From: Samsonia erythrinae
GTDB lineage: Bacteria > Pseudomonadota > Gammaproteobacteria > Enterobacterales > Enterobacteriaceae
Reading direction: 5' to 3'
Assembly: GCF_004342665.1 (NCBI RefSeq)
Contig: NZ_SMBY01000007.1
Location: 62,001 to 126,000, forward strand
DNA: 64,000 bases
Part shown: positions 1-10,709 of the stretch, one piece after another
Layout of the letters: each line of letters begins with the position of its first letter
Numbering within the stretch: the first letter of the stretch is position 1
Notes under the pieces: generated by a model
Told to the model about the DNA's origin: nothing
Database searches by the model: none
The model's input: the letters and a program-made list of their open reading frames with translations, nothing else
Program-made: the position numbers and the translations under genes

Positions 1-162
1 TTAAATTAGGGCGTAGATGCTCATTCCACCTTCTATGTTTGCTTCGGCTTCATAATCCTGGGAATGACGCAGAGCCAATTTTGAGGTGCCTATCGTCCAA
101 TTCCAGATGAAGATGTCAATCTCCATCGGGCCTTTCGGACATAACGTTGAGTGAGGCACCAT
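1..162 (-). CDS. possible small protein, 53 aa, unknown
   Basis: An open frame of 53 codons reads left from an ATG at 162-160 to a TAA at 3-1. I do not recognise the product. It holds WNW and SQDYEAEANIEGG stretches and no clear membrane segment or signal peptide. No good ribosome binding site precedes the first ATG. An inner ATG at 126 has a purine-rich GAAAGG just upstream, but too close to it. It may be a conserved small protein or chance; the window edge hides its 3' context. Confidence 0.25.
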   Translation of the reverse strand: MVPHSTLCPKGPMEIDIFIWNWTIGTSKLALRHSQDYEAEANIEGGMSIYALI

Positions 163-191
163 TCTGTTGTCTTAATAGATCTGATATTTTC

Positions 192-223
192 AACGCTTAC
201 CGTATATCGGTAAGCGTTTTTTT
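192..223 (+). terminator. rho-independent terminator, rightward
   Basis: AACGCTTACCG (192-202) pairs with CGGTAAGCGTT (208-218) around a 5-nt loop, followed by an unbroken T run to 223. The T run is only on the right, so it ends a rightward transcript starting at or before the window edge. No rightward gene is visible in 1-190, so the transcript it serves lies off the left edge or is a short RNA. Confidence 0.75.
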
Positions 224-363
224 CGTCTGATGAAAATGTTCGCTCACCGCTTTCTGTCCCCTAAATAAAAGACGCGGGGCATCGTCGCCAACGCACGTGC
301 CGCGGTGTAAGAAGGGCGATACCACACCGTTCCTCGCTATGTAAAAAACACGTCATCAGGGCA

Positions 364-396
364 TAAAAAAATAAGGCTCCGAAAACGGAGCCTTAT
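364..396 (-). terminator. terminator of the hemCDXY operon
   Basis: ATAAGGCTCCG (371-381) and CGGAGCCTTAT (386-396) form a perfect 11-bp stem with an AAAA loop. Read leftward the stem is followed by a T run (A run at 364-370 on the + strand). It lies 22 bases past the hemY stop, so it should end the leftward hem operon. The remaining 224-363 shows nothing else. Confidence 0.85.
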
Positions 397-418
397 GCAA
401 GGATGGCGGTAGTAATGA

Positions 419-1612
419 TTAGTTGGCAGGCGTCTGTAGCGTGAGCAGCAGCCCTTCGCGCCGCATTTTCGCGGCTTCATCCGGCAGATGCAGCCGTTCG
501 AGCGCATCTGCGCGCCAGGCATAATCGTAAGCATCGGGACGCTGTTCCAATGCATCGCGGAACGCATCGCTGGCCTGCTGCCACTCGCCGTGTTTCATCA
601 GCAACTGCCCTAACGTGCTGTTCAACAGCGGCGTCGCGCCCTGTTGTTTGCTGTGTTGACGCAGCATTTTTTCTAACTGCTCCGGGTTGCCCGCTTTGAG
701 ACGCGGCATCAGCAGGATCAGGCGCTCGTCATACTGACGTTTGAGACCGTCGAGAATGATCTTCTGGGCGGTGTCGTGATCGTCGCACTCGATCAGGTGT
801 TCGGCCATCGCGACCTGAAGCGGGATCTCATGGCGCACTTTACGGCTTTGATTATTCCACCACTGTTTCAATCCTTCGCTGCCGCCATCCGCCATTGCCT
901 GATTCATCAGGCCGATATAGGCCCGCTGTTGCAGATCCAACATGTAGGCTTCAGGATGTAGATCGATTTTGCGCATCGCGGGCAGAATATCCAGCAGCGC
1001 GTTGTAGGCCTGGGTGCGCAAGAAGGCCTGTTCAGCAAGGCGCAGTACCTCAGGGTGGCGAGGGGCGGCTTCCAACAATTGATCCACGCCGTGACGGGCG
1101 GCATGATCTTCATTACGCGCCAGTTGAATACGTACGCGCGTAATATCCACCGGGAGCTGATCGGTATCCGCCATCTCCGCTGCCCGTTCCAGATATTGCT
1201 TGGTACGGAAATCATCACCGCGCTGTTGTGCGGCTTCGGCTGCCAGCAGGTAGTTCACCACCGGTTGTTCGGCATGGTCGGCGTTACGCGTCAGCAGCTT
1301 TTCTACCTGCAAATAATCCCCTTCCGCCAGCTTCAGCAAAGCCGCTTTGGTCTGCTTTCTGGCTCGGCTGCGTTTACGGCCCAGAAACCAGCCGCGCGTG
1401 CGGGCGCCGGTACGAAAGATCCGGCGCAGTACCCATTCCACCGCCAGAAAAGCGAGGAAAAACAGCACGATCATAATGACCAGCGCGGTTACGCTGGTTT
1501 GGATATCATAATTGTCCGTTTGAATCAGGACATAGCCCTGATGACCGGCGACCATGGGGCCGATCACCACGCCTGCAATCAGGATCAGGAACAGCAACAA
1601 GACTTTCAGCAT
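419..1612 (-). CDS. hemY: HemY, inner-membrane TPR protein
   Basis: This 397-aa protein matches the length and order of enterobacterial HemY, last gene of hemCDXY. The N-terminus starts MLKVLLLFLILIAGVVIGP, the first of two membrane helices (about 1-20 and 42-62). A basic stretch follows (RKRSRARKQTK), then a long helical, TPR-like cytoplasmic domain. HemY is found with the heme pathway but is not one of its enzymes; its exact role (protoheme-associated or assembly function) is unsettled. The start lies 2 bases after the hemX stop, so the two are translationally close. A strong terminator follows. Confidence 0.93.
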   Translation of the reverse strand: MLKVLLLFLILIAGVVIGPMVAGHQGYVLIQTDNYDIQTSVTALVIMIVLFFLAFLAVEWVLRRIFRTGARTRGWFLGRKRSRARKQTKAALLKLAEGDYLQVEKLLTRNADHAEQPVVNYLLAAEAAQQRGDDFRTKQYLERAAEMADTDQLPVDITRVRIQLARNEDHAARHGVDQLLEAAPRHPEVLRLAEQAFLRTQAYNALLDILPAMRKIDLHPEAYMLDLQQRAYIGLMNQAMADGGSEGLKQWWNNQSRKVRHEIPLQVAMAEHLIECDDHDTAQKIILDGLKRQYDERLILLMPRLKAGNPEQLEKMLRQHSKQQGATPLLNSTLGQLLMKHGEWQQASDAFRDALEQRPDAYDYAWRADALERLHLPDEAAKMRREGLLLTLQTPAN

Positions 1613-1614
1613 GT

Positions 1615-2742
1615 TCAGTCCTCCTGCGGGCTAGCCGGCGTTTGAGCCAGCAGGTTACGAACTCGTGTTTGCATCAGCTTTTCCAACAATGGTTGGCTTT
1701 GCAGCTCAGTTGGCACATCCAGAGAAACCGGCTGCTGGATCAAGGCATCAAGCTGATCCAAAAAGGCCTGCGTCGTGGGGTCGCTGGTATCGAAATAGGC
1801 GCGAACCCAGGTTGCTGCGGTTTCCAGCGACTGCTTGTAGACTTCGTTCTGGTGGCGGGGGATCGCCTGTGCGGCGACCAGCAGACGTGAGCGAATGTTT
1901 TCACGCAGATACACATCCTGATTCGGCGCCAGCAGCGGCTCAGCCGCGCTATCGCGGCGGCGAATAGTAATGAAATCGGCCATGAAATTGTGCCAGCTCT
2001 TGCTCAGGTTTTGCCGCCATTCGTTTAACGAGGCGGACAGTTCCGTGCTGTTGGTATCCATCGGCGCGTCATCGGCATTGTTATCCGCGAGTTGCAGGTT
2101 GTCCAACTGGTCGGTGAGCTGGTTTACTTTCAGGATGATGCCGTCGAAATCGATCTGGCTGACGCCAGACAGCGCTGAAATATCATGGGTTAACGCGCGG
2201 CGAATCTCTATCAGGCTGGGATCGCGCATTTCCGCCAGACTGGCATCCGCGCTTTTCAGCAGTGCGCCTGCGGTGGTGACGTCTTTGTCACTCCACAGCT
2301 TACGTCCCGCCAGCTTCACTAAAAAATCCGCCTGAGCGATCTGCCAGGTATTGGTGTCATGGCTGGAAAGCGCCGCCAGCCTGTCTCGCAGTTCGTCTGA
2401 CTGACGCGTTAGCGCCTCAAGACGCTGCGCGGCCATGTCCTGCGCTTTACTTTGTTGCTGTTGCGCTTCCTGCCACTGCTGTTGTTCCTGTTGATGCTGC
2501 TGTTGCAAAGCGGTCAACTGTGATTCCAGCCGCTGGATGGCGTGAGTTTCCTGCTGCGCCTGCTGGTGCCCGTGGTAGTACAATCCCGCACCGAGTGCCA
2601 GCGCAATCACGATGGCGATGGTGCCCAATATCGCACCGCTACGCTTGGGTTGCGGTGCGGGATCCTGCTGCTGATGCGCGGGTTCAACCCGTTCAGCAAC
2701 CTCGTCGTCGGATGGAGCTGGGGGGGTATTGTGTTCCGTCAT
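1615..2742 (-). CDS. hemX: HemX, membrane-anchored coiled-coil protein
   Basis: HemX of about 375 aa. An acidic, proline-rich N-terminal tail ([20 protein letters not shown]) precedes one membrane helix near residues 37-57. A glutamine-rich coiled coil follows (about 60-120, runs such as [18 protein letters not shown]), then a conserved helical domain containing [20 protein letters not shown]. It is often called uroporphyrinogen methyltransferase by position, but the visible sequence has no methyltransferase motifs. I chose the ATG at 2742, which matches the family start and has GGGA upstream; an in-frame ATG at 2757 would add five residues. It follows hemD by 23 bases. Confidence 0.9.
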   Translation of the reverse strand: MTEHNTPPAPSDDEVAERVEPAHQQQDPAPQPKRSGAILGTIAIVIALALGAGLYYHGHQQAQQETHAIQRLESQLTALQQQHQQEQQQWQEAQQQQSKAQDMAAQRLEALTRQSDELRDRLAALSSHDTNTWQIAQADFLVKLAGRKLWSDKDVTTAGALLKSADASLAEMRDPSLIEIRRALTHDISALSGVSQIDFDGIILKVNQLTDQLDNLQLADNNADDAPMDTNSTELSASLNEWRQNLSKSWHNFMADFITIRRRDSAAEPLLAPNQDVYLRENIRSRLLVAAQAIPRHQNEVYKQSLETAATWVRAYFDTSDPTTQAFLDQLDALIQQPVSLDVPTELQSQPLLEKLMQTRVRNLLAQTPASPQED

Positions 2743-2765
2743 AATGGTACATCCCATGATCAGGT

Positions 2766-3506
2766 TTATTGTAGTGCGCGCACGAGCGCATCGTTATCGG
2801 CGTTATCGGCGACCCGGATATCGCGCCAGCCGAGCTGACGGGCCTGCTCTGCCAGTCGTTCACTCACGACGATGACCTGACAACTGAGCAACCAGGAGGC
2901 TCGATAGTAATCAGGTACTAAAGTATAGATCCGTTGTAGCATTTCTCCGCTGGTAATCACCAGTTTGTCGATGCCAACCTGCTGCCAATGCCGGCTCTGC
3001 TCCAGACCGTCATAGTGAACCTCCCTGCGTTGATAGCACTCACAGTAGGTGACCTGTGCGCCGCGTTCTGTCAGCGTCTTCCCGAGCAGTTCTCTTCCGC
3101 CGTTGCCGCGCAATAGCAGGGCGCGTTTGCCGGAAACATTTTGCAGGCCCGGCAGTTGCAGGAGCGTTTCACTGGTTTCGCGGGCGGGCGGATACGTCAC
3201 ATGGCGGGCGCTGGCTTGATGCAATGCCAGTGCGGTGGTGCGGCCAATGGCGTAATACGTGAGGTGCGGCGGCCAGCATGTTCCTGAGCGCGCCAACACC
3301 GGATCGGCGTAGCGAACGGCATGCTGCGACAGGGCGAAGACGAAATCGTCGGCGCGCAGCGCCTGTAATTGTGCGGGCAGGCCGGCGAGATCCCGTCCCG
3401 GCGAAAACTCGATCAGCGGACTGTGCCAGGCGTTATAGCCCAGCTTTCTTAAACGGGTCACCAGCTGTTCGCCAGCGGGTGACGGACGGGTAACCAGAAT
3501 CGTCAT
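2766..3506 (-). CDS. hemD: uroporphyrinogen-III synthase
   Basis: HemD cyclises hydroxymethylbilane to uroporphyrinogen III with inversion of ring D, in the cytoplasm. The 246-aa length equals that of E. coli HemD. Features seen: N-terminal [15 protein letters not shown], the central [13 protein letters not shown] and the [10 protein letters not shown] segment that lines the active cleft. Its ATG overlaps the hemC stop (ATGA, 3503-3506), so the two enzymes of consecutive steps are translationally coupled. Confidence 0.95.
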   Translation of the reverse strand: MTILVTRPSPAGEQLVTRLRKLGYNAWHSPLIEFSPGRDLAGLPAQLQALRADDFVFALSQHAVRYADPVLARSGTCWPPHLTYYAIGRTTALALHQASARHVTYPPARETSETLLQLPGLQNVSGKRALLLRGNGGRELLGKTLTERGAQVTYCECYQRREVHYDGLEQSRHWQQVGIDKLVITSGEMLQRIYTLVPDYYRASWLLSCQVIVVSERLAEQARQLGWRDIRVADNADNDALVRALQ

Positions 3507-4444
3507 GATGGGCTTTCACCGTGATAAACAGCCTGAAGGATAGCGTCGGCCCCTTTTGCCAACAGCTCTTCAGCCAGCGCAATGCCGATGTGTTCGGCGT
3601 CTGATGTGTTTCCTTTACGTTCGCCGACGATCATTCGGCTGCCATCCGGCGCGCCAACCAGCGCGCGTAGCCACAGCGTGTCGCCTTGCAGTTCGGCGTA
3701 GCTGCCAATGGGCACCTGACAACCGCCTTCCAGCCGCAGGTTCATCGCGCGTTCGGCCTGCACGCGTGCAGCGGTCGCGGTGTGGTTGAGCGGGGCGAGA
3801 ATCTGACGAATACGATCGTCATCCAGACGGCACTCGATACCGATAGCGCCTTGTCCGACTGCGGGCAGAGACTCCTCCGGGCTGAGCGCGCAGCGGATGC
3901 GTTCTTCCAGACCAAGGCGTTTCAGGCCTGCGACCGCAAGAATGATGGCGTCATACTCGCCGTTGTCCAGTTTTGCCAAACGCGTGCCGACATTGCCGCG
4001 CAAATCGCGGATCACCAGATCGGGGCGTCGCGCGCGCAGCTGGCATTGACGACGCAGGCTGGAGGTGCCGACGCAACTGCCTTCCGGCAGGTTATCGAGG
4101 CTGTCATAGCGGTTGGAAACAAAAGCATCACGCGGGTCGTCGCGCTCGCAAATGATGGTCAGGCCGAGGCCCTCCGGGAATTCGACCGGTACATCTTTCA
4201 TGGAGTGGACGGCAATATCCGCCCGTCCTTCAAGCAGCGCTAACTCCAGCTCTTTGACAAACAATCCCTTACCGCCGACCTTCGCCAGCGGCGTATCCAG
4301 AATGATGTCGCCACGGGTGACCATGGGCACCAGTTCTACTTGTAAATCCGGGTAGAGCTGGTTCAGGCGCTGCTTAACATATTGTGCTTGCCATAGGGCC
4401 AGAGGGCTTTGTCGGGTGGCAATTCTAATAATATTGGCTAACAT
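3503..4444 (-). CDS. hemC: hydroxymethylbilane synthase (porphobilinogen deaminase)
   Basis: HemC polymerises four porphobilinogen molecules to hydroxymethylbilane. The 313-aa product from the ATG at 4444 has the E. coli length. It shows [14 protein letters not shown] at the N-terminus, [11 protein letters not shown] in the middle and [10 protein letters not shown], whose Cys242 anchors the dipyrromethane cofactor. The frame is open 13 codons further upstream, but that extension does not fit the family. It is the first gene of the leftward hemCDXY operon and diverges from cyaA. Confidence 0.96.
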   Translation of the reverse strand: MLANIIRIATRQSPLALWQAQYVKQRLNQLYPDLQVELVPMVTRGDIILDTPLAKVGGKGLFVKELELALLEGRADIAVHSMKDVPVEFPEGLGLTIICERDDPRDAFVSNRYDSLDNLPEGSCVGTSSLRRQCQLRARRPDLVIRDLRGNVGTRLAKLDNGEYDAIILAVAGLKRLGLEERIRCALSPEESLPAVGQGAIGIECRLDDDRIRQILAPLNHTATAARVQAERAMNLRLEGGCQVPIGSYAELQGDTLWLRALVGAPDGSRMIVGERKGNTSDAEHIGIALAEELLAKGADAILQAVYHGESPS

Positions 4445-4754
4445 GCTTGATACCGTTTTTATCATTTTCCACCATCGTATCATTGTCGTGCGTTGGTGTC
4501 AGGTTGTGGGCATGGGCGACGCGCGTCGAAAGACGTTTGCATGTTGCAGGTCACGCGTGGGGAAAAGTCAGGGGGGCTGACGTCGCAGGGTTAGCAAGGC
4601 GTACTTTCTTTACTTTCTTTACGCCCAATCAGCAAGGTGTTAGATTGATCACGTTTCCAGCAATTATTCGCTAAACATTCTTCTAACTTATTCATCGGCG
4701 AATGGGGAACACGGGTTTTTTTATAGGCACTGGGATAAATCAGGCGAAACTGTC
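4445..4754. other. divergent hemC/cyaA control region
   Basis: This 310-base stretch holds no gene. It must carry the leftward hem promoter and the rightward cyaA promoters. The only site I can place well is the CRP box at 4635-4656. A repeated TACTTTCTT motif lies at about 4609-4620. Confidence 0.6.
4635..4656. promoter_or_regulatory. CRP box before cyaA
   Basis: The core GTGTTAGATTGATCAC fits the CRP pattern with a strong right half (ATCAC). It is nearly the same as the site in the E. coli cyaA P2 promoter, where cAMP-CRP represses cyaA. Feedback repression of cyclase synthesis is inferred by that similarity. Confidence 0.75.
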
Positions 4755-7313
4755 TTGTACTTCTACATCGAGACTTTGAAGCAAAGACTGGATGCGATCA
4801 ACCAACTGCGTGTTGATCGTGCTCTGGGAGCAATGAAGCCCGCTTATCAGCAGGTTTACAGTCTTCTGCCCATTTTATTACATCATCATCACCCGCTGAT
4901 GCCCGGCTACCTTGAAGGCAAGGTGCCACACGGCATTTGCACCTACACGCCTGATGAAAAACAGCAGCAATACCTTGATGGTATTGAATTGCGCTGGGGG
5001 ATGTTCGATCGTTCCCACCCGCAGGGTGAATTGCCGATTACCGGCGTCTATTCAATGGGCAGCACCTCCTCTATCGGGCAAAGCTGTACTTCCGATCTTG
5101 ATATCTGGGTGTGCCACCAATCCTGGCTGGACAGTGAAGAACGCCAGCTTTTACAGAAGAAATGTACGCTGCTTGAGCAGTGGGCGGCGGCGCAAGGCGC
5201 TGAGGTCAGTTTCTTCCTGATGGATGAAAACCGTTTCCGCCACAATGAGAGTGGCAGCCTGAGTGGTGAGGATTGCGGCACCACGCAACATATCCTGTTA
5301 CTCGACGAATTTTACCGCACCGCCGTGCGCATGGCCGGTAAACGCATCCTGTGGAATATGGTGCCGGTCGAAGAAGAATCCCACTACGATGAATACGTGC
5401 TGTCGCTGTACTCACAGGGCGCGCTTGCCCCCAATGAGTGGCTGGACTTAGGTGGCCTTAGCACGCTGTCGGCGGAAGAGTATTTCGGCGCGAGTCTGTG
5501 GCAGTTGTACAAAAGTATCGACTCCCCTTATAAGGCCGTGCTGAAAACGCTGCTGCTGGAAGCGTATTCCTGGGAGTATCCGGAAACCAGCCTGCTTTCC
5601 ACTGAAATCAAAAAGCGCCTGCATGATGGCGAAATCGTCTCTTTTGGCCTGGATCCTTATTGCATGATGCTGGAGCGGGTGACGCACTACCTGACCGCAA
5701 TCGGCGATTCAACGCGTCTCGATCTGGCGCGTCGATGTTTCTATTTAAAAGTGTGTGAAAAACTCTCCAGAGAAAAGGCTTGTGTCGGCTGGCGTCGCCA
5801 GATTTTGAGCCAACTGGTGCAGACGTGGGGCTGGAGTCAAGAACATCTGGCCATGCTGGATAATCGCGCCAACTGGAAAATAGAACGGGTACGCGAGGCG
5901 CATAATGAGCTGCTGGATGCGATGATGCAGACTTATCGCAACCTGATCCGTTTCGCCCGCCGTAATAACCTGAGCGTCAGCGCCAGCCCGCAGGATATCG
6001 GCGTGTTGACGCGTAAGCTGTATGCCGCGTTTGAAGCGCTGCCGGGGAAAGTGACGTTACTGAACCCGCAGATCTCGCCTGATTTGTCGGAGCCGAATTT
6101 AACCTTCATTTATGTTCCTTCGGGCCGCGCGAATCGTTCCGGCTGGTATTTGTACAATCAGGCACCATCGATGGATGCGATCATCAGCCATCAGCCGCTG
6201 GAATATAACCGCTATCTCAACAAACTGGTGGCCTGGGCGTATTTTAACGGCCTGCTGACGCCGCGCACGCGCCTGTATATCAAGGGTAACGAGCTGTGCG
6301 ATATCACGCGCCTGCAAGCGCTGGTGGATGACGTATCCAGCCATTTCCCGCTGCGCCTGCCAGCGCCGACGCCGAAAGCGCTGTACAGCCCGTGCGAAAT
6401 TCGCCATCTGGCGATTATCGTCAATCTGGAACACGATCCTACCGCCTCCTTCCGTAATCAGGTGGTACATTTCGATTTCCGCCATCTGGATGTGTTCAGT
6501 TTTGGTCAGCAGCCGCAGTGTCTGGTCGGCAGTATCGACTTGCTGTATCGCAACTCGTGGAACGAAGTGCGCACCTTGCACTTCAGCGGCGAACAGGCGG
6601 TGTTGGATGCGCTGAAAACCATTCTGGGAAAAATGCATCAGGACGCCGCGTTGCCGGATTCGCTTGAGGTGTTCTGTTACAGTCAGCACCTGCGCGGGCT
6701 GATTCGGACTCGCGTGCAGCAGTTGGTTTCCGAATGCATTGAACTGCGTCTGACCAGTACGCGTCTGGAGCCGGGTCGTTTCAAAGCGGTGAAAGTCGCG
6801 GGGCAAACCTGGGGACTGTTCTTTGAACGCCTGAGCGTGTCAGTGCAGAAGCTGGAGAATGCGGTCGAGTTTTATGGCGCAATTTCCAATAACAAGCTGC
6901 AAGGCCAGCCGGTTCAGGTTGAAACCAACCATGTGCATTTACCCCCGGTGGTCGATGGCGTCGCCAGTGAGGGGATTATCCAGTTTTTCTTTGAAGATCT
7001 GACTGAAAATCAGGGTTTTAATATCTATATTCTGGATGAGTCGAATCGCGTTGAGGTTTATCACCACTGTGAAGGCAGTAAAGAGGAGTTGGTGCGTGAT
7101 GTCAGCCGTTTCTATTCGTCTTCGCATGACCGTTTTACCTACGGCTCCAGCTTTGTCAATTTCAACCTGCCGCAGTTCTACCAAATCGTGCAGTTGGAGG
7201 GCCGTACTCAGGTGATTCCGTTCCGCAGCAGCGCGCTTTCCCATCTGTGCATTACGCCGGTCGTGGACGATGAGGCCATGGCGGTGAAGCAACGTCTGCA
7301 AATTTCTTCCTGA
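4755..7313 (+). CDS. cyaA: class I adenylate cyclase
   Basis: CyaA makes cAMP from ATP and so sets CRP activity. The 852-aa product follows the enterobacterial protein almost throughout. The N-terminal catalytic half holds [20 protein letters not shown] (from about residue 95), with the nucleotidyltransferase GS and DLD residues. The C-terminal half is the regulatory region acted on by the glucose PTS. The start is TTG at 4755 (TTG TAC TTC TAC ATC GAG); E. coli cyaA also uses TTG, which limits translation, so I keep it. The last ~20 residues ([15 protein letters not shown]) differ from E. coli. Confidence 0.96.
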   Translation: MYFYIETLKQRLDAINQLRVDRALGAMKPAYQQVYSLLPILLHHHHPLMPGYLEGKVPHGICTYTPDEKQQQYLDGIELRWGMFDRSHPQGELPITGVYSMGSTSSIGQSCTSDLDIWVCHQSWLDSEERQLLQKKCTLLEQWAAAQGAEVSFFLMDENRFRHNESGSLSGEDCGTTQHILLLDEFYRTAVRMAGKRILWNMVPVEEESHYDEYVLSLYSQGALAPNEWLDLGGLSTLSAEEYFGASLWQLYKSIDSPYKAVLKTLLLEAYSWEYPETSLLSTEIKKRLHDGEIVSFGLDPYCMMLERVTHYLTAIGDSTRLDLARRCFYLKVCEKLSREKACVGWRRQILSQLVQTWGWSQEHLAMLDNRANWKIERVREAHNELLDAMMQTYRNLIRFARRNNLSVSASPQDIGVLTRKLYAAFEALPGKVTLLNPQISPDLSEPNLTFIYVPSGRANRSGWYLYNQAPSMDAIISHQPLEYNRYLNKLVAWAYFNGLLTPRTRLYIKGNELCDITRLQALVDDVSSHFPLRLPAPTPKALYSPCEIRHLAIIVNLEHDPTASFRNQVVHFDFRHLDVFSFGQQPQCLVGSIDLLYRNSWNEVRTLHFSGEQAVLDALKTILGKMHQDAALPDSLEVFCYSQHLRGLIRTRVQQLVSECIELRLTSTRLEPGRFKAVKVAGQTWGLFFERLSVSVQKLENAVEFYGAISNNKLQGQPVQVETNHVHLPPVVDGVASEGIIQFFFEDLTENQGFNIYILDESNRVEVYHHCEGSKEELVRDVSRFYSSSHDRFTYGSSFVNFNLPQFYQIVQLEGRTQVIPFRSSALSHLCITPVVDDEAMAVKQRLQISS

Positions 7314-7357
7314 TCCCTGACGTATTCAGAAAATAACGTACGTAAAAGGCCACTTCT

Positions 7358-8545
7358 ATGGATTCGTTGCAACGCCGAAATTTACTGCTGCTGGCGCTTG
7401 GGCAGGGGCTGACGGGCAGCATTATTTCTCTGATGACGCTGTGTTCCACGCTGGTCGGGGTGTTGATGACGCCCATTCCTCTGTTGACGACGCTACCGAT
7501 TACCGCGACGGTGTGCGGCGCGGCGCTGATGGTCTATTCCGTTTCGTCTCTGATGACGAAATATGGCCGGCGCAATGCGTTCATCATCGGCGCGATGATC
7601 GGGTTCGTCGGGGCGCTGTTAGCGGCGCTGGCGATTGCGCTGAACAGCTTTTCCCTCTTTGTGTTTGCGACGTTTATTCTGGGGATGTCCTGCGCTTTCA
7701 ATCAGTATTATCGCTTCGCCGCGGCTGAGATTTTTACCGATAATCAGCAGAAAAACCGTGCCATCTCATGGGTGATCGGCGGGGGTATTCTGGGGGGCTT
7801 CCTCGGTCCGTTCGCGGCGAGCCAATCTGCTCAGCTTTGGGCGTCGTATCCTTTCTTCGGTAGTTTTATCGCCGCGGCGTGCATTTGCGTGATGACGGCA
7901 CTGCTGCTGGCCGGTCTTAAATTGCCCCAGATGAACGTAGCCCCGGCAGGTGCTCAGCACCACGAGCCGCTGGCGTCAATCCTGAAAAGCCGGGCATTTG
8001 TGTTAGGAACGGCGAGTTGTTCCGTCGGATTTGTGGTGATGACGCTATTAATGAACTCAGCGCCGCTGGCGATGCATCAGCACCACTTTTCCGTCAGCTA
8101 TAGCGCGACGGTGTTGCAATGGCATTTTGTCGCCATGTATGTGCCTGCGCTGCTGTTGGTCGTGCTGGCGAAACGGCTGACGCCGCTTCAGGTTGTGACT
8201 ATCGGAATCGGTTGTAATTTAGCCGGTATCGCGGTGGCGCTAAGCGGTTTGACGTTCTGGCACTTCCTCTTTGCGCTGGTGCTGTTCGGCGTGGGGTGGG
8301 CATTTATGTTCAACGGCGGGACATTTATGCTGAACGCCTTCACTCATTCCGTGCATAAATCCCGTTTGCAGGGCATTAATTCGCTGGTGGTTTATGTGCC
8401 TAACGCGCTGGCCTCGCTGTCCGCCGGTAGCATGATGGCGCTGACCAGCGGCTGGCCGCTGGTGAATGTCGTCGGTATCGGCATGTTGCTCGTGCTGGTT
8501 CTGGCGCTGATAGTGCTGGCGCGCGCTGATGTACGGCGCGCCTAG
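7358..8545 (+). CDS. MFS transporter, substrate unknown
   Basis: A 395-aa major facilitator with about 12 hydrophobic segments. The loop [19 protein letters not shown] is the MFS cytoplasmic signature between helices 2 and 3 (G-R-R/K pattern), and [16 protein letters not shown] resembles helix 5. It starts 44 bases after cyaA. It converges with cyaY, overlapping it by 4 bases, and its stop lies in the palindrome CTAG. The sequence does not point to a substrate. E. coli has no gene here between cyaA and cyaY. Confidence 0.85.
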   Translation: MDSLQRRNLLLLALGQGLTGSIISLMTLCSTLVGVLMTPIPLLTTLPITATVCGAALMVYSVSSLMTKYGRRNAFIIGAMIGFVGALLAALAIALNSFSLFVFATFILGMSCAFNQYYRFAAAEIFTDNQQKNRAISWVIGGGILGGFLGPFAASQSAQLWASYPFFGSFIAAACICVMTALLLAGLKLPQMNVAPAGAQHHEPLASILKSRAFVLGTASCSVGFVVMTLLMNSAPLAMHQHHFSVSYSATVLQWHFVAMYVPALLLVVLAKRLTPLQVVTIGIGCNLAGIAVALSGLTFWHFLFALVLFGVGWAFMFNGGTFMLNAFTHSVHKSRLQGINSLVVYVPNALASLSAGSMMALTSGWPLVNVVGIGMLLVLVLALIVLARADVRRA

Positions 8546-8862
8546 CCGAACTGAACGGTTTCTCCGGCCTGAGCTGAGCAGGCTGATGACAGCAACGCGA
8601 TAAAGTCATCGCCGCTGCGATCGCAAACCCAGCGTCCCGCCTGAAAATTGAAATGGTAGCCGCCCGCTTTGGTCGCCAGCCAGATCTGGTGCAGCGGCTC
8701 CTGTCTGTTAATCACGATTTTGCTGCCGTTTTCAAAACTGAGCGTCATGACGCCGCCGTTGGTTTCGTAATCGATGTCGGCATCACCCTCAAACCGATCC
8801 AACGTTTGTTCCAACTGAAGCATAAGCTCATCGGCTAATTGGTGAAACTCGCTATCGTTCAT
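8542..8862 (-). CDS. cyaY: frataxin-like iron-sulfur protein CyaY
   Basis: CyaY is the bacterial frataxin: it binds iron and modulates IscS during Fe-S cluster assembly. The 106-aa length equals E. coli. The acidic first helix ([33 protein letters not shown]) carries the iron-binding Asp/Glu face. The sheet signature [18 protein letters not shown] follows, then the C-terminal helix. It is transcribed leftward, opposite to both neighbours. Confidence 0.96.
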   Translation of the reverse strand: MNDSEFHQLADELMLQLEQTLDRFEGDADIDYETNGGVMTLSFENGSKIVINRQEPLHQIWLATKAGGYHFNFQAGRWVCDRSGDDFIALLSSACSAQAGETVQFG

Positions 8863-8939
8863 TTTCGATTCCTATTGATTTTCATGATCCACCTGCGATT
8901 ATAGAGAGCATACAAGTATGAATGACAGGTCTTCACGTG

Positions 8940-9107
8940 ATGAAAAACGTCTTTCGCCAGTTTTTTCTGGTGTTATTAGTATTGAGTCTATTCGGATGCG
9001 GTCTGAAAGGTCCACTTTATATGCCTGACGATGGCAAACCTGGCGCGTCGACGACGCAGCAAAATGGGAATCAGCCGCCGCAAAAGAAACCGTCGATGCG
9101 CCCTTGA
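8940..9107 (+). CDS. lptM: lipoprotein LptM (YifL)
   Basis: A 55-aa lipoprotein. The signal peptide ends in the lipobox LFGC with Cys20 as the lipidated residue, followed by GLKGPLYMPDDGKPG, the conserved LptM motif. The tail is Gln/Pro/Lys rich. LptM joins the outer-membrane LptDE translocon and helps its oxidative maturation in E. coli. I start at the ATG at 8940 (AGG 10 bases upstream); an ATG at 8922 would add six residues not seen in the family. It precedes dapF, as in E. coli. Confidence 0.9.
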   Translation: MKNVFRQFFLVLLVLSLFGCGLKGPLYMPDDGKPGASTTQQNGNQPPQKKPSMRP

Positions 9108-9183
9108 TGCGTGACGACAATAATAACAACAGGTCACTGAGATGTTTATCGCGCCCGGTTAAATACGCGGGGGAGTCAGGATA

Positions 9184-10008
9184 ATGCAGTTCGCTAAGAT
9201 GCACGGGTTAGGCAACGATTTCATGGTCGTTGATGCCGTTACGCAAAACGTTTATTTTTCACCCGAACTGATCCGCCGCTTATCGGATCGGCACTGTGGT
9301 GTCGGGTTCGATCAACTGCTTGTGGTCGAGCCGCCCTACGATCCTGAGCTGGATTTTCACTATCGAATTTTTAATTCGGACGGCAGCGAAGTGGCGCAGT
9401 GCGGCAACGGCGCACGCTGTTTCGCCCGTTTTGTCCGTCTGAAAGGGCTGACCAATAAGCGTGATATCGCCGTGAGTACGCAGACCGGCCGGATGGTGCT
9501 CACGGTGACGGATGATGACATGGTGCGCGTCAACATGGGTGAACCGAATTTTGAACCGCAGCAGGTGCCTTTTCGCGCGGTCAAGGCGGAGAAAACCTAC
9601 ATCATGCGTGCCGATGCACACACGGTGCTTTGCGGCGTGGTGTCGATGGGCAACCCGCACTGCGTGCTTCAGGTTGAGGATGTGGACACGGCGCCAGTGG
9701 AAACACTGGGGCCGCTGCTGGAAAGCCATGAACGTTTCCCTGAGCGGGCGAATATCGGCTTTATGCAGGTCGTGACCCCGCAGACCATCCGGTTGCGAGT
9801 GTACGAGCGCGGAGCGGGAGAAACGAAGGCGTGTGGTAGCGGCGCCTGCGCCGCCGTGGCGGTGGGTATCCAGCAGGGATTATTATCCACGCAGGTTCGC
9901 GTATCGCTGCCGGGCGGCGAGTTGGATATTCAGTGGGATGGGCCGGGACATCCGCTATTCATGACCGGGCCTGCAACGCATGTCTACGATGGGTTTATTC
10001 ATTTATGA
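9184..10008 (+). CDS. dapF: diaminopimelate epimerase
   Basis: DapF converts LL- to meso-diaminopimelate for lysine and peptidoglycan synthesis. The 274-aa length equals E. coli. The two catalytic cysteines are visible: Cys73 in QCGNGARCF and Cys217 in KACGSGAC. Its TGA overlaps the next ATG (ATGA at 10005), so it opens a tightly coupled run dapF-yigA-xerC-yigB. Confidence 0.97.
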   Translation: MQFAKMHGLGNDFMVVDAVTQNVYFSPELIRRLSDRHCGVGFDQLLVVEPPYDPELDFHYRIFNSDGSEVAQCGNGARCFARFVRLKGLTNKRDIAVSTQTGRMVLTVTDDDMVRVNMGEPNFEPQQVPFRAVKAEKTYIMRADAHTVLCGVVSMGNPHCVLQVEDVDTAPVETLGPLLESHERFPERANIGFMQVVTPQTIRLRVYERGAGETKACGSGACAAVAVGIQQGLLSTQVRVSLPGGELDIQWDGPGHPLFMTGPATHVYDGFIHL

Positions 10009-10709
10009 AGCATACCGAGGGGCAAACGGAACACGCAGTAAGACTCAGTGACGAACTGGTTTTGCGCTTTCTGCAACAGAATCCCGATTTTTTTATCCGC
10101 AATGCGCGCCCTGTCGAACAGATGCGCATTCCTCATCCGGTCAGAGGAACGGTGTCGCTGGTAGAGTGGCAACTGGCGCGTCAGCGTCATCACATCGCGC
10201 AGCTTGAGGAAGAAATCACGTTGCTGATGGAGCAGGCCGGCGCGAATGAGGTGTTGTTCAAGCGTTTGCTTGGCTTGCAAACCGAATTGGCGGCGGCGGA
10301 TAGCCTGACGGACATGCTGGGACGGTTGCAGCGCTGGGCGCGTCAGCTGGGGCTGGCGGGGGCGACGGTACGTTTGTTCAGCGATAAATGGCGCATCGGC
10401 GCGCCTTCTGATTTTACCCACCTTGGTTTGAATCGCTCCGCGTTTGAGCCGCTGCGAATTCAGCGTTTCGGTCAGAAAAATCATTATCTTGGCAGCCTCA
10501 ACGGGCCGGAACTGTTGTTGCTGCTGCCGGAAGCGCGGCAGATCGGTTCGGTCGCCCTGTCGCTGATGGGCAATCATTACGATCTGGGCGTGCTGATCTT
10601 CAGCAGCCGTGACAGCCACCATTATCAGGACGGTATGGGAACCGTACTGCTCCAGCACATGGCGATGATGCTGCCAGCCATGCTGGCGCGCTGGGTTGAG
10701 CGGGTATGA
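10005..10709 (+). CDS. yigA: DUF484 protein YigA
   Basis: YigA, 234 aa, of the DUF484 family, with GAF-like predicted fold and unknown biochemical role. Conserved segments: [35 protein letters not shown] followed by a coiled coil, then a C-terminal domain with [16 protein letters not shown] and [17 protein letters not shown]. The ATG at 10005 overlaps the dapF stop by four bases and gives the family start; the frame is open 24 codons upstream inside dapF, which I reject. It also overlaps xerC by four bases. Confidence 0.93.
   Translation: MKHTEGQTEHAVRLSDELVLRFLQQNPDFFIRNARPVEQMRIPHPVRGTVSLVEWQLARQRHHIAQLEEEITLLMEQAGANEVLFKRLLGLQTELAAADSLTDMLGRLQRWARQLGLAGATVRLFSDKWRIGAPSDFTHLGLNRSAFEPLRIQRFGQKNHYLGSLNGPELLLLLPEARQIGSVALSLMGNHYDLGVLIFSSRDSHHYQDGMGTVLLQHMAMMLPAMLARWVERV

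Noticed and set aside
1615-2742. HemX as a uroporphyrinogen-III methyltransferase
   Set aside because: The name comes from operon position; the sequence is a single membrane helix, a coiled coil and a helical domain with no SAM-binding motif.
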